DNA of 64,000 nt, taken from positions 4,092,001-4,156,000 of the forward strand of contig CP098528.1 in assembly GCA_030440445.1 (NCBI GenBank), read 5' to 3'. The stretch is from Halomonas sp. KG2. GTDB lineage: Bacteria > Pseudomonadota > Gammaproteobacteria > Pseudomonadales > Halomonadaceae. Position 1 is the first letter of the stretch; the number at the start of each line of letters is the position of its first letter. This document shows, one piece after another, positions 61,956 through 64,000 of this stretch. The notes under the pieces were generated by a model. That model was not told the DNA's origin. It worked only from the letters and a program-made list of their open reading frames with translations, and ran no database searches. The translations under genes and the position numbers were made by a program.

Positions 61956-62452
61956 AACTGAAAACCGCCCAGCTCGAGAGCCGAGCAGTGACGCAGCAGC
62001 AGAAAGCAAATACCACGCGCCCGGATGTATACGCCCTGCTATCACGGCTCGATAAAGTACGCGAAAACGGGCCGGGGCGTTGGCTCGCCTGTTGTCCTGC
62101 GCATGATGACCGCTCGCCCAGTCTGTCGATCCGCGAAACACCAGACGGCACGATCCTGATGCATTGCTTTGCAGGGTGCCCCACGGCGGACGTATTGCTC
62201 GCCGTGAACATTGAGTTGAAAGACCTGTTTCCGCAGCGTGACCGAGACGACTACCACGCCAGCAAGCGCCCTGGCGAACGTTGGGTACCACGTGATGTGC
62301 TGAGTGCTATAGCAAAAGAGGCGCTAATTACCCTGTTAGCAGCAGAAGCCACGCACCGAGGCGAACGGCTGGAGTCTCCCGATCTTGAACGCCTGGCGAC
62401 TGCTGCCGGTCGCCTGCGCAGCGCTGCACAGGAGGTGGGCTGTGATGTCTAA
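61952..62452 (+). CDS. CHC2 zinc-finger primase-like protein
   Basis: 166 residues. Zinc-finger ligands Cys48, His51, Cys72 and Cys76 lie in ACCPAHDDRSPSLSI and MHCFAGC, the form found in phage and plasmid primases. The protein ends before any TOPRIM domain, so it is a stand-alone zinc-binding part that probably works with the next protein in replication of the element. Overlaps both neighbours. Confidence 0.82.
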   Translation: MKLKTAQLESRAVTQQQKANTTRPDVYALLSRLDKVRENGPGRWLACCPAHDDRSPSLSIRETPDGTILMHCFAGCPTADVLLAVNIELKDLFPQRDRDDYHASKRPGERWVPRDVLSAIAKEALITLLAAEATHRGERLESPDLERLATAAGRLRSAAQEVGCDV

Positions 62453-63959
62453 CACTTTGGAATCATGGCTGGATAAGAGCGCCGACCTGCTTCAGTTTCC
62501 AAAACCTAAGCCGTTGCCTGAGAGCTTATCTGGCGTGGCGAAGTTTGATCCTGAAATGCTGCCCCTTCCAATACGCGGCTACATTATGGACACAGCGCAA
62601 CGGCTGCAATGCCCGCCTGAGTATTGCGCTGTTACATCGCTAACACTTTTGGCGGGGCTGGTAGGCCATAAGGTGCGATTGAGGCCCAAACAGCATGATG
62701 ACTGGGAGGTGGTTGCTACTTTATGGGCGGCCCTAGTGGGCGGCCCTAGCGCCATGAAAAGCCCGGCGCTGAGTGCCATGCGGTTTCCAATCGACGCTAT
62801 CGAAGCGGCTGCAAGGCGTCAGCATGAAGAAGCGCTGCGCCACTATGAAACCGAACAGGAGCTTCAGGAGCTGGCGAAAGCAGAAGCCAAGAAAAAAGCT
62901 AAGGGCTTTGCTGCCAAAGGTAACATGGACGCCGCACGGGCCACCTTAGAGTCAGTAGATGAGATCGCACCGCCACCTGCGCCACTGCGGCTGACTATCA
63001 ATGATGCAACCGTCGAAAAGGCCGGGGAGCTAATGAACTCGGCAGAGTGCCATCTAACGATATTGCGTGATGAGCTGGCCGGTTGGTTGGCAAAAATGCA
63101 GCAAGAAGAGTACGCAAGCGACCGCGCATTCTATTTGGAAGCCTTCAATGGTGATGGCCGGTTTACCTATGACCGCATTGGCCGGGGCACCGTAGCCATT
63201 GAGCGATGCGCGCTGAATATCGTGGGAGGTATTCAACCCAGCAAGCTAGCGCCAATTATACGCAGCGCCACTAAGGGAACGGCAAACGATGGCCTGATAC
63301 AGCGTTTCCAGCTAGCCGTGTGGCCTGACCCGGTACGTCATTGGAAATGGATAGACCGAAAACCCGATCCTGAGGCCAAGGAGCATTACAGCCAAGTCTT
63401 TTATCGCCTTCATAGCTTGAGTTTGGGAACCGATGAAGAGGACAACCCCCCTTGTTGGCACTTTACCCCAGACGCCCAAGCGATGTTCGTAGAGTGGGCA
63501 ACAGAGATCAACCTGGAGTGCCGATCTGATGACGTTGCGCCGCTATTGGCTGAACACCTGCTGAAGATGCCCAAGACAGTGGGCAGTCTGGCGCTGCTGT
63601 TTGCCGTTATCCAAAACGATGAGGGGGAAGTGAGTGCAGCCGCAACCGCTCGGGCCTTGGAATGGGCCGATCTTTTGCGCAGTCATGCAGAGCGGCTATA
63701 CAGCGCTGCGCTGAACCGTGATGTGGAAGGGGCCAAGCTGATAATCAAGCGACGTGAAAAACTCAACCACCCCACCAAACCGCGAGACATTCAGCAAAAA
63801 GGCTGGCCCGGTCTGGATAGTGCCAACGCCGTAAGAGAGGCGTTGGCGCTGCTGGTAGACCATGGCTACCTCACCGAGATTGAAACGCCGACCACAGGCA
63901 GGCCGCGTATCGACTACTACTGGCACCCAGATTATCTGCCAAAGCAGGAGGGTAAATAA
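62445..63959 (+). CDS. YfjI-family protein (DUF3987), replication-associated P-loop protein
   Basis: 504 residues from the ATG at 62445, with GGAGG upstream; the open frame begins at 62385. A P-loop-like GPSAMKSP (residues 100-107) follows LWAALVGG, and ILRDELAGWLAKMQQ plus FNGDGRFTYDRIGRGTVAIERCALNIVGGIQPSKL are typical of DUF3987. The family is common in prophages and satellites, next to a CHC2 primase, and is thought to be a helicase/primase partner. A basic coiled segment lies at about 145-180. Confidence 0.82.
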   Translation: MSNTLESWLDKSADLLQFPKPKPLPESLSGVAKFDPEMLPLPIRGYIMDTAQRLQCPPEYCAVTSLTLLAGLVGHKVRLRPKQHDDWEVVATLWAALVGGPSAMKSPALSAMRFPIDAIEAAARRQHEEALRHYETEQELQELAKAEAKKKAKGFAAKGNMDAARATLESVDEIAPPPAPLRLTINDATVEKAGELMNSAECHLTILRDELAGWLAKMQQEEYASDRAFYLEAFNGDGRFTYDRIGRGTVAIERCALNIVGGIQPSKLAPIIRSATKGTANDGLIQRFQLAVWPDPVRHWKWIDRKPDPEAKEHYSQVFYRLHSLSLGTDEEDNPPCWHFTPDAQAMFVEWATEINLECRSDDVAPLLAEHLLKMPKTVGSLALLFAVIQNDEGEVSAAATARALEWADLLRSHAERLYSAALNRDVEGAKLIIKRREKLNHPTKPRDIQQKGWPGLDSANAVREALALLVDHGYLTEIETPTTGRPRIDYYWHPDYLPKQEGK

Positions 63960-64000
63960 TGGGCCGTTGGTTAAATCGAGTGCAGGCAACCAGTGAAAGC
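63959..64000 (+). CDS. Start of a further island gene, 3' end cut by the window
   Basis: An ATG overlaps the YfjI stop (TAATG) and 14 codons run open to the window edge (MGRWLNRVQATSES). Too short to identify; the coupling suggests it is the next gene of the replication operon. Confidence 0.55.
   Translation, partial: MGRWLNRVQATSES

Noticed and set aside
1..64000. CRISPR arrays, rRNA genes, complete tRNAs
   Set aside because: I looked for regularly spaced repeats and RNA landmarks and found only the tRNA-Arg fragment and the three short phased octamers, which are not a CRISPR array.

Overview
The window looks like chromosomal DNA from a halophilic gammaproteobacterium of the Halomonas type. 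This rests on protein style, the density of TRAP and TTT importers for organic acids, and the pcaIJFD, catC and dctBD-like gene sets; no rRNA or other taxonomic marker is present, so the genus is an inference. Almost all of it is catabolic accessory DNA: five substrate-binding-protein-dependent importers, each next to enzymes or a regulator that suggest its use. A mobile island begins near 59.8 kb.

Layout. 1-5.2 kb: the end of a Rieske protein, an IclR regulator/FAD oxidoreductase/NhaC-type antiporter operon, and a YihY membrane protein. 5.2-11.8 kb: a TAXI-type TRAP transporter with a DctB/DctD-like two-component pair; between them lie a sigma-54-like promoter and two phased dyads suited to a DctD-type activator. 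11.9-20.7 kb: a cyclase/3-hydroxyacyl-CoA dehydrogenase operon divergent from a short-chain fatty acid transporter, YciI and muconolactone isomerase (catC) unit, then pcaIJFD, a decayed lyase tail and aroQ. 21-33.3 kb: a nitroreductase; a CoA-thioester beta-oxidation set (CaiB-type CoA-transferase, hydroxyacyl-CoA dehydrogenase, enoyl-CoA hydratase, IclR regulator, acyl-CoA dehydrogenase, SDR); an orphan transporter; and a tripartite tricarboxylate transporter (tctCBA). 33.4-34 kb: AT-rich DNA with an IS3-family transposase remnant. 34-47 kb: two DctPQM TRAP transporters, a LysR regulator, a CitE-like lyase, a thiamine-diphosphate enzyme, an M20 amidohydrolase, an aldehyde dehydrogenase and an RraA-like protein. 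47-49 kb: a LysR/YeiH divergent pair. 49.2-56.6 kb: a TAXI-TRAP transporter, a lambda-crystallin-type dehydrogenase, a beta-keto acid cleavage enzyme, an AtuA-like protein and its small partner, plus a divergent LysR. 56.8-59.4 kb: a sulfurtransferase and a chemoreceptor. 59.77 kb to the end: a tRNA-Arg 3' fragment (attachment site), a tyrosine integrase, AlpA, a CHC2 zinc-finger primase-like protein and a YfjI/DUF3987 protein.

How the parts may work together (inference). The 21-33 kb enzymes plus the PcaF thiolase at 17-18 kb would suffice to take a C6 dicarboxylate such as adipate to acetyl-CoA and succinyl-CoA, with TctCBA as importer. A 15-bp dyad of form GTNCG-N5-CGNAC lies in front of pcaI, tctC, the hydratase operon, its IclR gene and atoE, which suggests IclR-type control shared between these units. 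The 49-55 kb cluster reads as import of a 3-hydroxy acid, oxidation to the 3-keto acid, and cleavage with acetyl-CoA; the AtuA-like step is unexplained. The 34-47 kb cluster has a coherent enzyme set but no substrate I can name.
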